Positions 47,519 through 57,710 are shown, numbered from the stretch's first letter. The stretch: 64,000 nucleotides of DNA from PALSA-129 sp963842505 (GCA_963842505.1 CAWJGZ010000002.1:1178001-1242000), one strand, 5' to 3'. The notes: generated by a model not told the origin, from the letters alone. Made by a program: numbers and translations.

Positions 47519-47825
47519 CTTTCTCCGCATTTGAGTTTCTGGCGCGGCACGTCGAGGAACATCTGGCGCCACGCATGGGCTGGGTGCAGACAGCCTTTGA
47601 GGGCCTCGTGGCGTGTCATGCCGGAGCCGGGGGCGTAAACAGCGGCTACCCGGATGACTCCCGCAGTCTTGATGGTGGGCATAGAGAAGAAGCTCCAGGT
47701 TTGCCGCGGCCCCGAGGATGGGCCGGCCACGATGGCCGTCCCGAATCTGAATTCCCGCGCGGCTTGCCTGATGCACCCGCAGCCGCCGCGCGGATATTCA
47801 GAACGAATTACGCACTCCTCGGAGA
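47519..47825. other. Gap between lyase and symporter genes, nothing recognised
   Basis: No start with ribosome-binding site is visible. Two minus-strand frames are open for about 100 codons (one ends VPRQKLKCGER) but their composition is not convincing and I recognise neither. It may be a long leader for the symporter or the remains of a small gene. Confidence 0.3.
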
Positions 47826-49001
47826 TCAGGCGCTTTCGTAGAGGCGTGTCAGCACGAACTCGCGATGCCCCAGCACTTCGGCATTCGTAAGACGGCCGTT
47901 GGCGGTCGCGAACATACACTCCAGCACCTTGTCGCCTGCCTGGTCCATGTCGATTTCCCGCCGCAGCACACCGCTCACATCCACGTCGATATGCTCTTTC
48001 ATGGTGCGGATCGTGCGCGGGTTGCCGCTGATCTTGATCACCGGCAGAATCGGATTGCCGATCACGTTGCACTGCCCCGTGGGGAAGAAATGCACCACGT
48101 AGCCCGCCGCCGCCACCAGCGTCACCATTTCAGCCGCCGCCGAGGAAGAATCCATGAACCACAGCCCCGCTCCCTGGGGAGCTTCGGCCTTGTCGAGCAC
48201 GCCATCCACCAGGCACTTCTTGCCGATCTTCTGGATGTTGCCCAGTGCCTTCTCCTCGATGGTCGTCAGGCCGCCCGCAATGTTGCCCTTGGTGGGCTGC
48301 GAATCCGAAAGATCGTTGGTCTTGTGCTTGTTGATCAGGTCCTGGTAGCGGTTGAACATCGCCATGAACTGCTCGGCGATCTGGGGAGTCCGGCAGCGCT
48401 TCGCCACCAGCGACTCGCCACCGGTGATTTCCGTGGTCTCGCCGAAGACCAGCGTCACCCCTTGTTCGTACAGCTTGTCGAAGGCATTGCCCACGCTCGG
48501 ATTGCCCGCGCAGCCCGACGTGGTGTCCGATTCGCCGCACTTGGTGGATACCCACAGATCTTTCAGCGGGCACTCCACCCGCCGCAACCCCGAGGCCGCC
48601 TGCACGAATTCCTTGGCCACCCGCGAGGCGCGCGCCACGGTATCGATGTCGCCGTGCCGTTCGATGCCAAAATAGGCCACCGGCTTGCCCGTGGCGGCGA
48701 TGCCATCCGCCACCTTTTGCGCCCAGCCGTCTTCAATCCCGATCACCACCACCGCCGCCACATTGGGGTTCGACCCCGTGCCGATCAGCGTGCGGAAATG
48801 CAGGTCCAGATCCGCGCCAAACTGCAGCCGTCCATACGGATGCGGCAGCGCCAGCGCGCCCTTAATGTTGTTGGCCACGGACTCGCAGGCGGCGTTGGAC
48901 AGATCGTCCACCGGCAGGATGATGACGTGGTTGCGCACACCGGCGCGCCCGTTTTCCCGGCGGTAACCCCAAAAAGTTTTCTTACTCAAATCGATAGCCA
49001 C
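47826..49001 (-). CDS. UxaA-family hydro-lyase, large subunit (altronate dehydratase / sulfolactate lyase type)
   Basis: The 391 residues begin TFWGYRRENGRAGVRNHVII and contain the conserved CGESDTTSGCAGNPSVG with the cysteines thought to hold the iron centre, FGETTEITGGESLVAKRC, and TGQCNVIGNPILPVIKISG. This is the C-terminal catalytic part of UxaA, encoded here as a separate gene. The split form is found in altronate dehydratase-like enzymes and in sulfolactate sulfo-lyase (SuyAB); I cannot choose by eye. It removes water or sulfite from a hydroxy acid. The small subunit lies 18 bases upstream. Confidence 0.85.
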   Translation of the reverse strand: MAIDLSKKTFWGYRRENGRAGVRNHVIILPVDDLSNAACESVANNIKGALALPHPYGRLQFGADLDLHFRTLIGTGSNPNVAAVVVIGIEDGWAQKVADGIAATGKPVAYFGIERHGDIDTVARASRVAKEFVQAASGLRRVECPLKDLWVSTKCGESDTTSGCAGNPSVGNAFDKLYEQGVTLVFGETTEITGGESLVAKRCRTPQIAEQFMAMFNRYQDLINKHKTNDLSDSQPTKGNIAGGLTTIEEKALGNIQKIGKKCLVDGVLDKAEAPQGAGLWFMDSSSAAAEMVTLVAAAGYVVHFFPTGQCNVIGNPILPVIKISGNPRTIRTMKEHIDVDVSGVLRREIDMDQAGDKVLECMFATANGRLTNAEVLGHREFVLTRLYESA

Positions 49002-49019
49002 GTTTTGCTCTCCTCGGAT

Positions 49020-49304
49020 CTACCAACGCTTGGTCTTCAGGTTATGCACGTGCACATGCTCGCCGGCCGCGATGGGCGCCACCACGCGGCCGATATCCAC
49101 GCCGTACTTGATGACCGTGTCGCCTTTCGCCAGCCCTTTAATGGCCAGCTTATGTCCGATGGGAATCTCGCTGATCGCCTGGTGAGTGATGATCCGGTCC
49201 TGATCCATAATCCATCCGGTGAGCCGGTCACCGGCCTTCACGCCTTCAACGACGACAACCCCTACCGAATCGTTCTCGTCGTGCACCACAAAGTGAATGT
49301 CCAT
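49020..49304 (-). CDS. UxaA-family small subunit (SAF domain)
   Basis: I start at the ATG at 49304, with GGGAGA upstream, giving 94 residues (MDIHFVVHDENDSVGVVVVE). The SAF-type fold is seen in DRIITHQAISEIPIGHKLAI, KGDTVIKYGVDIGRVVAPIA and GEHVHVHNLKTKRW; the last segment is the UxaA N-terminal signature. It partners the large subunit encoded next. The unit is preceded by a promoter (49391-49419) that has the same form as two others on this strand. Confidence 0.88.
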   Translation of the reverse strand: MDIHFVVHDENDSVGVVVVEGVKAGDRLTGWIMDQDRIITHQAISEIPIGHKLAIKGLAKGDTVIKYGVDIGRVVAPIAAGEHVHVHNLKTKRW

Positions 49305-49390
49305 GCCTGTCTCCCTGAAAAATAGGCGGTATTGCAATCGCCCAAGCCGGTGTGGCCGCCCGCCTCGCCGCCTTACTAGTGTAGTAATAT

Positions 49391-49419
49391 ATGATATCTC
49401 ATATCGCGCGGAACGTCAA
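49391..49419 (-). promoter_or_regulatory. Sigma70-type promoter with shared motif, upstream of the UxaA-type genes
   Basis: On the minus strand: TTGACG, 17 bases, TATCAT. The motif around the -10 box, ATGAGATATCATATA, matches those at 55014 and 57821 (plus-strand form TATATGRTATCTYAY). The core at 49389-49404 is itself a palindrome with arms ATATGA and TCATAT. Conservation beyond the -10 hexamer suggests a regulator site, perhaps GntR type. Confidence 0.6.
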
Positions 49420-49427
49420 GAAGCAAG

Positions 49428-51411
49428 TTAGTTCTCAGCCGCCCCGCCTTGACCTTCGGGCTTCAGGTATTTGCGCAGGAACGCGAGTTGCTTCTGCCAC
49501 GCGTCCAGCCGATGCTCGCGCTCGCGGAACCCATGTCCCTCGCGAGGATAAGTAACGTACGAGAAAGTCTTCCCGTTCTTCTTCAACGCCTCGGTAAATT
49601 GCTGGGATTCCTGCGGCGGCACTTGCGGGTCTTCCTCGCCGTGCATTACCAGCAGGGGTGTCTTGATCTTCGCGACGTCGAGCAGCACGTTTGCCTTCCG
49701 GTAGACGGCCGGCTTCTCGTCCGGAAGCCCACCCATCTTGATTTCCCAGCGGATCGCCGAGTTACGGTTGGTATACTGCAAGAACAACGCGCGATCCACG
49801 ACGCCGAACAACTCCAGCGCCGCGGCGAACAAATCCGGCAGCTTCACCACTGCGTTCGCCACCACCGTCCCGCCATGGCTGCCGCCGCCGATCGCGAGAC
49901 GCTTCGGATCCGCCAGCCCCTGATTCACCAGGTACTGGGCCGCGGCACCGATATCGTCGATCTCAGCGCCGCCCGAATCCTCAACGTTCAGGTTGCGGAA
50001 TTTCTCGCCGTGACCCGTGCTTCCCCGATAATTGGGCAGAAGCACCAAGTAGCCTTCCTGCGCCAGATATAGGGACAACGGCGAGAAACTGTAGGTGTCC
50101 TGGCCTTCCGGTCCACCGTGAATCCACAACACCGCCGGGTAGCGGGTCCCGGCCTTGAACCCCACGGGGCGATACAGAATCCCCGCGAGGTTAAGACCGT
50201 CTTTGCCCTTGAAATGCACCTCTTCGGGCAGCTTGAACCCGGCTTGCTCAAACGCCGCCGGCGTCGTCTTCGTCAGCGCCTTCGCATCGGCGTTCCCGCT
50301 GGTCGGCGCAACATAAAGATCCGGCGCCTGGAGCGGCGCGCTGCGGAAAAAGTAGATCTTCGAACCATCCGGAGACCATTGCGGATTCGTCTCGACTCCC
50401 GCGGGAAGATTGGTCAGGCGGCGCGCCGCGGAGCCGTCCAGAGGAACGATCCAGATCTGTTGTTCTTCGAGGCTGACGCGATTCGAAACCACCGCCAGCG
50501 ATTTACCATCAGGCGAGAATACAGGATTCAGATCGTCATATTGACCGTAAGTAAGCTGTTTGGGCGTGCCGCCGGTTGCCGGCAGCAGGTAAACCTTATC
50601 CCATCCGCTGTCCTGCAACACTACTGCAAGATTCTTACCGTTGGTAGACCAACCCGCCGCGTCAACCGCCCACGCGCCGCCGCGATCCGCCTTGGCAGTG
50701 TAGATCTCGACCGGAGCGCCCTTGGCGCGCCCCGCGGCAGGATCGAACCCCACCACTTTCAACTTGCCCGAGAAGAACTCGCGCGACCGCTCGGCGTACG
50801 CCACTAGCGTGCCATCGGGCGACCACGTGGGGCTGGGATCGAAGCGGTTCTCCGGACACTGCGTCATCGTCATGGCCGGTTCCACCGCTCGAGATCTGAT
50901 AACGCCCGTGGTAGATCTCCGTCGACGCCAAGTAGACCGGCGCGCCACCGGCTTCGTTGACAACGTAGAGTTCATCTTGTCCGCGCCGGCCGGATTCATA
51001 CAGGATCCACTTGCCGGTGGGATTCCATCGAGGGGCCCGGTCCGTTGCGCCGCGCGGATCTCCGGGTCCAACAGGCCCGTCCGTCAAGCGCTTCGGCTGT
51101 CCTCCGGCCGCCGCCACTACCCAAATTCCACCCTGACTGACGAACGCCAACTTCTTACCGTCAGGCGACCATCTCACTTCAGATTTGTCACCCGGCGTCG
51201 ACGTCAGCGCGACCGCCAGCCCGCCGCCCACCGGTACCAGAGCGATCTGCCCACTTTGTATAATTGCGAACTGCCTTCCATCCGGCGACAGGACATGCGG
51301 ACCTGGCGCCGATACCGACGCCAGGTCCTCGAGTGTGATCTGAGATGCGCCGGGCGCAAGTTGCGCCGCGAAAAAGGCACATCCCACGATTGCACACCAC
51401 GAATGTCTCAT
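49428..51411 (-). CDS. S9-family prolyl-oligopeptidase-like peptidase, one frameshift
   Basis: The N-terminal part (51411 down to about 50890) has a signal peptide (AIVGCAFFAAQLAPGASQ) and WD40/TolB-like propeller blades (VRWSPDGKKLAFVSQGGIWV). It then shifts frame near 50870-50895 into TMTQCPENRFDPSPTWSPDG and continues to the C-terminal alpha/beta-hydrolase domain: serine in GGGSHGGTVV, Asp in MHGEEDPQVPP and His in REGHGFRERE. The whole would be about 660 residues, normal for S9 peptidases that cleave oligopeptides. Either a sequencing error or a real frameshift splits it. It begins 24 bases after the TonB receptor stop, so the two form an operon. Confidence 0.85.
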
Positions 51412-51435
51412 GGCTGAGTTCCTCTTCCCAGTTCT

Positions 51436-54400
51436 CTAGAACGTGAACTTCGCGGTCACCACGAGCACGCGGTTGGACACTAGCGCGCCCTGGCCGGTTC
51501 CATACATACTCGTTGGCGCGCTTTGGGCGCTGGTGATCAAACCAAACGACCCGCTCGCCACGTTGCTATTCGGGTTGGCAAAGCTCGTATTATTGAGCAA
51601 GTTGAAAGCGCTCGCTCCGAACTGGAATGACATGTGCTCCCTGATCGGGACCTTCTTGGTAAGTTGGGCGTCAATGTCGAAGTAACCAGGCCCGCGAAAA
51701 CTGTTCGGCGGGATGTTCCCGAAGTCGTCCTGGCTTTGCGAAGTTGCGAACTCAGACGCGGTGAGGCACCTGACGTTGACATTGCCGCAATGGGTTCCCT
51801 GAAGGCTGGGGACCAACAGATCCGCAAGCACCTGACCGCCAAAGGTCGAGGAAAGCAGCCCGGGGATCTGGCTGTTGGTAACGGAGAACGGCCGGCCGCT
51901 GTACGCATACAGCTTGGTACCGACGGTCCAGCCGCCCAGGATCGATTCCAGCAGGTGCTGTTTGAACGCCGGAGGATTCCACACCACGTCAGCACTCAAG
52001 GCATGCCGCCGGTCGAAGTCCGTGGAACCATAGCCGAAGCTCGTGTTGGTGGGGTCGTACACAGTCGCCAGACCACTGGTCGCATGTGGGTTGGTGGTGG
52101 AATATGCCACTGGACCGTACTGCAGCGAGTGGCTCCACGTATAACCGATCTCCCCCTGCAGGCCGAGACTGAAAGCATGCCGCACCTGCGCGGAAAGGCC
52201 ATCGTAGTTGGAAACCGCCGACGTGGAGAGCTTTGTCACGGTCGCGAAGCGCGCGTCCGGCGCCGTCGTGGGCAGGCCCGCGAACCCGTTCGGGTACCGG
52301 CTAGCCGTGCCGATATATGCGTTCATGTCCGCATTGGTTCCGCTCTCGTCGTATCCGTGGTTGCCCGAATAAGAGACTGACAGAAGGTTGCGCGCCGTGA
52401 GCGGCTGTTCGACCTCAAAACTCCATTCGAGGACCTTGGCGTTCAGGAACTCATTCGGCGCGGTGAAATAACTCGGAGCGCCAAACGGCACCTGTCCCAA
52501 CACGCCCTGCAGTTGCGACATCGTGTAGCCTTGGGCGAAGCCGCTTTGGAACGCATTCGCCGAGGCGATGGCGGCAGCTTGAGCGCTGCCGGCCTGGGAA
52601 CCCAGGCCGACCGTCCCAAATTTTACAGTCGGAGTAAACACGTTCGGCGAGTTGGTGAGCATGTTCGCTACGAGGTTTCCCGGGAAAGTATTGGCGAAAA
52701 GCCCAACTCCGCCGCGGAACACCGTCTTGTTCTGGCCGAACGGCGAGACGACGAGTCCGACGCGCGGCGCCGGCACAAGCGATTCGATGCTCGTGAATGC
52801 GTTGTGCTGTGCGGTCTGGATTGAGGAGTTATACGGAACGGTGGCCGCAGACGTAGGCGCGAAGCCCGTCAAGTTCGAGAAGCAATTCTCTTTGCACGGC
52901 GGATTTTCGCTGCGCTCGAAACGAATTCCATACGTCAGCTTAATGGTGGGACGAATACTCCATTCGTCTTGCACATAGAAACCCAGGTTGTAGAGATAGT
53001 CGTGAGCGGCCTGCAATTGCGGGAAGGCCTGGGTGAAGACGCTACCCTTGTTCGTGCTGTTCACCACGCCATTCGCAAAATCCGTCAAATCGGCCAAGGT
53101 GTAAACGCCGATCTGCGATCCGGTCAACAGCGTAGTGTCGGTGATGCGGTTCCGGCGGAAATTGACGCCTACTTGGAACGCGTGCGCACCGTGGCTCCAT
53201 GAGAGATCGTCGATCAAGGCGTATTGAGTGCCCCTTCTTCCATCCGGCAATGGCACGCCCAGGTTTGCGAATCCGCCCCCGTTGGCTCCGCCATCGGTGA
53301 AGGCTTGGGTGCCAACCGCGCCGTTCGTGGCCGTTTGGAACTCCGCCGGCATCAGAGATTGCGCCTTAGCAAAATCCGAAACTCCGAATATCGTCGTGTA
53401 GTAATTCACATTGGCGACAAAGTTATTCACCAGCGCCGAGCTGATCATGTACGTGTGGTTGATCTGCCCAATGTACCACGGCTGGTTGCTCGTTTCGTTG
53501 AAGACCGGATTCAGCGCGCTGGTGGTGGTGGCCTGAACGCCCCAGTCCTTGCTGAAGCGGAAGAAAATCCGTTGTTTCTCGTTGATGGTGTGATCCACGC
53601 GGGTTGAGAACAGACTTTCGGTGTTTACGCTCGACGCGGTCGTCCCGAACGCCAGGGCGCAAGGCACGGTCACCCCAAACTGCGCACCACTTGAACCGTT
53701 AACATAAGTGCCGGGGAAGGTCTGGTGTCCGCAGCCGAGATTTCCGTAGCCGTCTTGCAGGAGACCAGTGCCGTTAGTCACCGGCACGGCACGGCTGATA
53801 CCAGGCGCGTTGTTATAGAGGTTGAAAATATCCTGATACAAGGGTAGGGAAGCAGCCGGTATGTGGGCCAGTGTGTACTGCTCGAATTGAGGGGAAGGAA
53901 CGGACACTACGCCTGTCGAGGGCAGTGCATAGCGAAGTCCTTCGGTGTTGACGAAGAAGAAGGTCTTGTCTTTGATAATCCGCCCGCCGATCGATGCCGC
54001 ATACTGGTTCGCTACCGAGCGGCCCCGCGGCGTGCCGGTTGCGTTGTTGAAGAATCCGTTGGCATTTAGGATAGCGTCGTTGTAACTATAGCCCAGGTTG
54101 CCGTGGATGGAATTCGTACCGGACTTTGTGATGTAGTTGACCTGAACGCCGGCCATGCGCCCGTATTGCGCGCTGTAGGCATCCAGAATGACCGCGGCTT
54201 CGGCAATGTCGTTCTGACCCAGAGTGTTATTGCTGGCGCCCGACTTATTATTGTTGTTATACGGCTCGTTGATGTCGGCCCCGTTCAGCGTGAACAGGCT
54301 GGCGTTAAAGGGAATTCCGTGCGCGTTGAAGTTCGCGTTACCGCCGCCCACGTTTAAGGTGATTCCAGGAACCGTGAAAGCGGCGTTCGTGATATCGCCA

Positions 54401-54870
54401 CCGCTGGTAGGCAGGTCCACCATCTGTTTCTGGTTGAATGACGTGGCCAGATTCGCGTTTTCCGTCTGCACCAATGGCGTGACGGAAGTCACTTCGATTG
54501 TCTGCTGTGTGCCTTCCACCCGTAGGACCAAGTCGACTGCGGGTTCCTGACCAACGAGCAGGGCAATTTCGGATGATCCCGAGGTCAGACCGGGAGCCGT
54601 AGCCGTGATGGAATAGCGGCCCGGCTTAAGGAATGTGAAACGGTAGCGGCCGACCGCATTGGGAGTCGCTGTCCTGGCTTCGTTCGTGTCAATAGATTTG
54701 ACGGTTACGGTTGCGTTGGGAACAATAGCACCGCTCGAATCAGTCACCATGCCGGTGATGTCGCCGGTGGTGATCGTCTGCCCGAAAGCCGGCATTGACA
54801 ACATAATGAGTAACGCCGCGGAGATGGCGGGCGCACCCCGAAGCAAAAAATTCATGAAGCGCTTTTTCAT
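51436..54870 (-). CDS. Oar-like TonB-dependent outer-membrane receptor
   Basis: GAGGACG precedes the ATG. Signal peptide (ISAALLIMLSMPAFGQ), CarboxypepD_reg domain (TGDITGMVTDSSGAIVPNAT to about residue 110), plug (DLPTSGGDITNAAFTVPGI) and barrel ending in Phe (LVVTAKFTF), 1144 residues. It shares an operon with the S9 peptidase directly downstream, which suggests peptide import followed by cleavage rather than sugar uptake. Its 137-base untranslated leader carries the structured repeat described at 54904-55013. Confidence 0.92.
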   Translation of the reverse strand: MKKRFMNFLLRGAPAISAALLIMLSMPAFGQTITTGDITGMVTDSSGAIVPNATVTVKSIDTNEARTATPNAVGRYRFTFLKPGRYSITATAPGLTSGSSEIALLVGQEPAVDLVLRVEGTQQTIEVTSVTPLVQTENANLATSFNQKQMVDLPTSGGDITNAAFTVPGITLNVGGGNANFNAHGIPFNASLFTLNGADINEPYNNNNKSGASNNTLGQNDIAEAAVILDAYSAQYGRMAGVQVNYITKSGTNSIHGNLGYSYNDAILNANGFFNNATGTPRGRSVANQYAASIGGRIIKDKTFFFVNTEGLRYALPSTGVVSVPSPQFEQYTLAHIPAASLPLYQDIFNLYNNAPGISRAVPVTNGTGLLQDGYGNLGCGHQTFPGTYVNGSSGAQFGVTVPCALAFGTTASSVNTESLFSTRVDHTINEKQRIFFRFSKDWGVQATTTSALNPVFNETSNQPWYIGQINHTYMISSALVNNFVANVNYYTTIFGVSDFAKAQSLMPAEFQTATNGAVGTQAFTDGGANGGGFANLGVPLPDGRRGTQYALIDDLSWSHGAHAFQVGVNFRRNRITDTTLLTGSQIGVYTLADLTDFANGVVNSTNKGSVFTQAFPQLQAAHDYLYNLGFYVQDEWSIRPTIKLTYGIRFERSENPPCKENCFSNLTGFAPTSAATVPYNSSIQTAQHNAFTSIESLVPAPRVGLVVSPFGQNKTVFRGGVGLFANTFPGNLVANMLTNSPNVFTPTVKFGTVGLGSQAGSAQAAAIASANAFQSGFAQGYTMSQLQGVLGQVPFGAPSYFTAPNEFLNAKVLEWSFEVEQPLTARNLLSVSYSGNHGYDESGTNADMNAYIGTASRYPNGFAGLPTTAPDARFATVTKLSTSAVSNYDGLSAQVRHAFSLGLQGEIGYTWSHSLQYGPVAYSTTNPHATSGLATVYDPTNTSFGYGSTDFDRRHALSADVVWNPPAFKQHLLESILGGWTVGTKLYAYSGRPFSVTNSQIPGLLSSTFGGQVLADLLVPSLQGTHCGNVNVRCLTASEFATSQSQDDFGNIPPNSFRGPGYFDIDAQLTKKVPIREHMSFQFGASAFNLLNNTSFANPNSNVASGSFGLITSAQSAPTSMYGTGQGALVSNRVLVVTAKFTF

Positions 54871-54903
54871 ATATCGTCCTCATCCTAAGGCACGCATGCC
54901 CCC

Positions 54904-55013
54904 CGCTCGTATTGAGCGATGTTGGATTACTGATGATTGTCGAAAATGAGCGGGCTTGCAGCCGCTCTAGGCGGCGGGGCACTGCGCCTCGCAACAGTCC
55001 GGGTTTGTAGTAT
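54904..55013 (-). ncRNA. Candidate structured leader RNA, copy A (before TonB/S9 operon)
   Basis: With its promoter this is one of two 122-base blocks (54904-55025 and 57711-57832) that align without gaps; I count about 19 mismatches, 84% identity. In copy A the minus strand can form GCCGC-CTAGA-GCGGC (54961-54975), or alternatively AGCGG-N8-CCGCT (54949-54966); these share bases and exclude one another. A further hairpin CGCTC-N5-GAGCG lies at 54904-54918. An open frame (LRGAVPRRLERLQ) runs through it but has no ribosome-binding site. Transcription should start near 55007, so nearly all of it is leader RNA. Confidence 0.55.
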
Positions 55014-55042
55014 ATGGTATCTCACACCTCGCTCCGAGTCAA
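55014..55042 (-). promoter_or_regulatory. Sigma70-type promoter with shared motif, upstream of the TonB/S9 operon
   Basis: On the minus strand: TTGACT, 17 bases, TACCAT, with the conserved GTGAGATACCATATA around the -10 box. The same -35 hexamer and spacing occur before the aminotransferase operon. Confidence 0.6.
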
Positions 55043-55424
55043 GGAGCGACTCGCAGCAGTTCCCCGGGCACCATTTCGTCAGCGGGTTGAGCGTCCGGAG
55101 CCGCACCTGGCGGTAGCGGGGGTGGGGCCGAGCCGCTTCTTGCCGCGGCTTAATCAATTCATATTGCGGCATTTCCGAACGTGCGCCCCCGGCCTTTGGT
55201 CAGCTACATCGGCCAGGACTTCCACTTTACGGGGATGCCGAAATAGCCGACCACGCGGGCGCCGCCAAGGCTCGGTTGGGTGAGGATGGTTTAATCTGGT
55301 ATGTAATATGTGATCACTGGCGGCGTGCCAATAAGGGGGAGCAGGTTTGGCATCGCGCAGATCCCCTGCCACACTCTGACGCGAGGCTGGGGACACGCGC
55401 CCAATCTTCCGCATCGACGCGACT
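55043..55424. other. Gap downstream of mdh, possible promoter and short relic
   Basis: On the minus strand TTGGCA-N17-TATTAC lies near 55305-55335 with GTGATCACATATTACATACC, loosely like the shared motif. It precedes a 27-codon frame ending GARVVGYFGIPVKWKSWPM at 55204, which may be the tail of a lost protein; I recognise no family. Otherwise the gap is empty. Confidence 0.3.
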
Positions 55425-56354
55425 TTACTTCTTCTTGAGCACGTTGATCAATTCCCGAACGCCGGCGGCACTCTTGTTCAGCATGGCCTGCTCTTCGGCC
55501 GTGAGCTTGATCTCGTAAATCTTCTCGACGCCCGCGGCTCCGAGCTTGACCGGAACTCCCACGTAGAGACCGTTGATGCCATACTCGCCTTCCAGATAGG
55601 CGGCGCAGGGCAGCACTTTCTTCTTGTCCTTGAGGATCGACTCAGCCATCTCCACAGCCGCAGCCGACGGAGCGTAGTAGGCGCCGCCAGTCTTCAGATG
55701 CTTGACGATTTCAGTGCCGCCGTTGCGGGTACGGGCGACGATTCCGTCAATGGTCGCCTGGTCCATCAACTCGGTGAGCGGGATTCCCGAGACGCTGCTC
55801 AAGCGCACCAGTGGCACCATGGCATCGCCGTGACCGCCTATCACCACGCCGGTGACATTTTCCACTGAGACATTGAGCGCCTGCGCGATGAAGGTGCGGA
55901 AGCGCGCGCTATCGAGGACGCCGGCCATGCCGACCACGCGGTGCTTGGGAAACTTCGAGACCCACATGGCCGCCTGGGTCATGGCATCGAGCGGATTGGT
56001 GACCGCGATGATGATGCAGTTGGGCGAATACTTGGCCACTTGTTCGGTGGCGTTGCGGATCACCTCGTAGTTGGCCAACAGCAGGTCGTCGCGGGTCATT
56101 CCGGGCTTGCGCGGGAAGCCCGCCGTGATGATGGCAAGATCGGAATCGGCGGTGAGCTCATAGGTGTTGGAGCCAACCACATTGAGATCGTAGCCTTGGA
56201 CCGGACCGGACTGGAGCAAATCGAGCCCTTTACCCTGGGGAACGCCTTCAACCACGTCCACCAGGACTACATCGGCGAGTTCCTTGTCGGCAATTCGTAA
56301 CGCACAATTGGCGCCGACGTTTCCAGCGCCGACGACCGTGACTTTCTTTCGCAA
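55425..56354 (-). CDS. mdh: Malate dehydrogenase
   Basis: The NAD-binding start KKVTVVGAGNVGANCALRIA is followed by DVVEGVPQGKGLDL, the catalytic loop region AGFPRKPGMTRDDLL, VTNPLDAMTQAAMW, LDSARFRTFIAQ with a substrate-binding Arg, and the catalytic His in VIGGHGDAMVP. At 309 residues it is the lactate-dehydrogenase-like MDH type; Arg rather than Gln at the loop (FPRKPGMTR) favours malate over lactate. It interconverts malate and oxaloacetate. It lies 52 bases after the aminotransferase gene, in the same operon. Confidence 0.95.
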   Translation of the reverse strand: MRKKVTVVGAGNVGANCALRIADKELADVVLVDVVEGVPQGKGLDLLQSGPVQGYDLNVVGSNTYELTADSDLAIITAGFPRKPGMTRDDLLLANYEVIRNATEQVAKYSPNCIIIAVTNPLDAMTQAAMWVSKFPKHRVVGMAGVLDSARFRTFIAQALNVSVENVTGVVIGGHGDAMVPLVRLSSVSGIPLTELMDQATIDGIVARTRNGGTEIVKHLKTGGAYYAPSAAAVEMAESILKDKKKVLPCAAYLEGEYGINGLYVGVPVKLGAAGVEKIYEIKLTAEEQAMLNKSAAGVRELINVLKKK

Positions 56355-56406
56355 AGCAGACTCCTTTTTCGAGAAAACAAAAATCTGGATTATGACTCAA
56401 GTATGA

Positions 56407-57597
56407 CTACGAATTCTTCACGATGAACTGGTGCAGCCGGTCCAGCCCGCGCTCCAGTTCCGTCATCGACGTCGCATACGAAATGCGCACATGCCGGTCC
56501 GTGCCGAACGCCTCGCCCGGAACCACCGCTACGTGCCCTTCCGCCAGCAGTCGCTCCGCGAACTGCTGCGTGCTCCCGATGCCATGCTTTCCCAGCACCA
56601 CTCCCACATTCGGATACGCATAAAACGCCCCGCGCGGCTCCTGGCACGTCACGCCCGGAATTGCCCGCAACCGCTGGATTACGAAGCTCCGCCGCTTCCG
56701 GTATTCCGCCAGCATCGTCCCTACCGATTCCTGCGGCCCGCGCAGCGCTTCCACCGCCGCCTTCTGGCAGATCGACGTCGGGTTCGACGTCGAGTGGCTT
56801 TGCAGCTTGGTCATCGCTACCACAATCGGCGCCGGCGCCAGTGCGTACCCGATCCTCCACCCGGTCATGGCATAGGTCTTCGAAAGCGAACCCACCACCA
56901 GCACCGTTTCCTTCGCTCCCGCCAGCGACGCAATCGAGTACGGCTTGCCGTCATACACGAACTTGCAGTAACATTCGTCCGTCAGTAGGTAGATTCCGCG
57001 CGCCGACGTCATCCGGAAGATCTTCTCGAACTCCGCGCGCTCCACGATGGCGCCGCTCGGGTTGGACGGCGAATTGATAATTACCATCTTGGTGCGGTCC
57101 GTCAGGTGCGGTTCCAGCATCGCCGCCGTCAGCGCAAACCCGTTGGTTTCGTCCGTATCCACGAACACGCACTTGCCGCCGGCGTAGTTCACGACGTCCT
57201 TGTAGGTCACCCAGTACGGCACCGGAATCACCACTTCGTCGCCCGGGTTCACCAGCGCCTGCATCAGGTTGAAGATGGCGTGTTTGCCGCCCACGGTGAT
57301 CAGGCACTCGTTCGGCTTGTAATCCGTGCCGAAATCCCGCGCGTGCCCTTCGCACACGGTTTTTTTCAACTCCGCCGTGCCGCCCGGCGCCGTGTACTTC
57401 GTGAAGTTCTGCTCCAGCGCGCGAATTGCCGCCTGTTTGATGTTGTCCGGCGTAGGAAAATCGGGCTCGCCCATTCCGAAGTCCACCACGTCCACGCCCG
57501 TCGCGCGAAGCTTTTCCGCGTCCGCCCCCACTTTCACCGTGGCGGATACGCTAATCAATGAGATCCGTTCCGAGATGGAGTTTTTGGTTGCCTGCAT
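56407..57597 (-). CDS. aspC: Class I aminotransferase, aspartate type
   Basis: The start is the ATG at 57597 (MQATKNSISERISLISVSAT); the frame stays open 68 codons further but that part is the leader repeat. The 396 residues show VDFGMGEPDFPTPDNIKQAA, the PLP-binding Asn/Asp region INSPSNPSGAIVERAEF, the PLP lysine in GSLSKTYAMTGWRIGY, and RISYATSMTELERG with the carboxylate-binding Arg. This matches the Thermus-type (1-beta) aspartate aminotransferases, some of which also act on prephenate. It converts aspartate and 2-oxoglutarate to oxaloacetate and glutamate, which suits its operon partner mdh. Confidence 0.9.
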   Translation of the reverse strand: MQATKNSISERISLISVSATVKVGADAEKLRATGVDVVDFGMGEPDFPTPDNIKQAAIRALEQNFTKYTAPGGTAELKKTVCEGHARDFGTDYKPNECLITVGGKHAIFNLMQALVNPGDEVVIPVPYWVTYKDVVNYAGGKCVFVDTDETNGFALTAAMLEPHLTDRTKMVIINSPSNPSGAIVERAEFEKIFRMTSARGIYLLTDECYCKFVYDGKPYSIASLAGAKETVLVVGSLSKTYAMTGWRIGYALAPAPIVVAMTKLQSHSTSNPTSICQKAAVEALRGPQESVGTMLAEYRKRRSFVIQRLRAIPGVTCQEPRGAFYAYPNVGVVLGKHGIGSTQQFAERLLAEGHVAVVPGEAFGTDRHVRISYATSMTELERGLDRLHQFIVKNS

Positions 57598-57710
57598 TGG
57601 TTTGGTTACACCCCTTTGTGTTCGGTCTTCAACAATCGCCGGTGCATCCGGGCCTCTAGCACCGCCTGGTTTCAGGACACCATATGATGGAATAGCACCG
57701 AAGCGTGCCC

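Noticed and set aside
47865..49325. 486-codon plus-strand open frame
   Set aside because: Antisense of the UxaA-type genes, His/Arg-rich, no homology.
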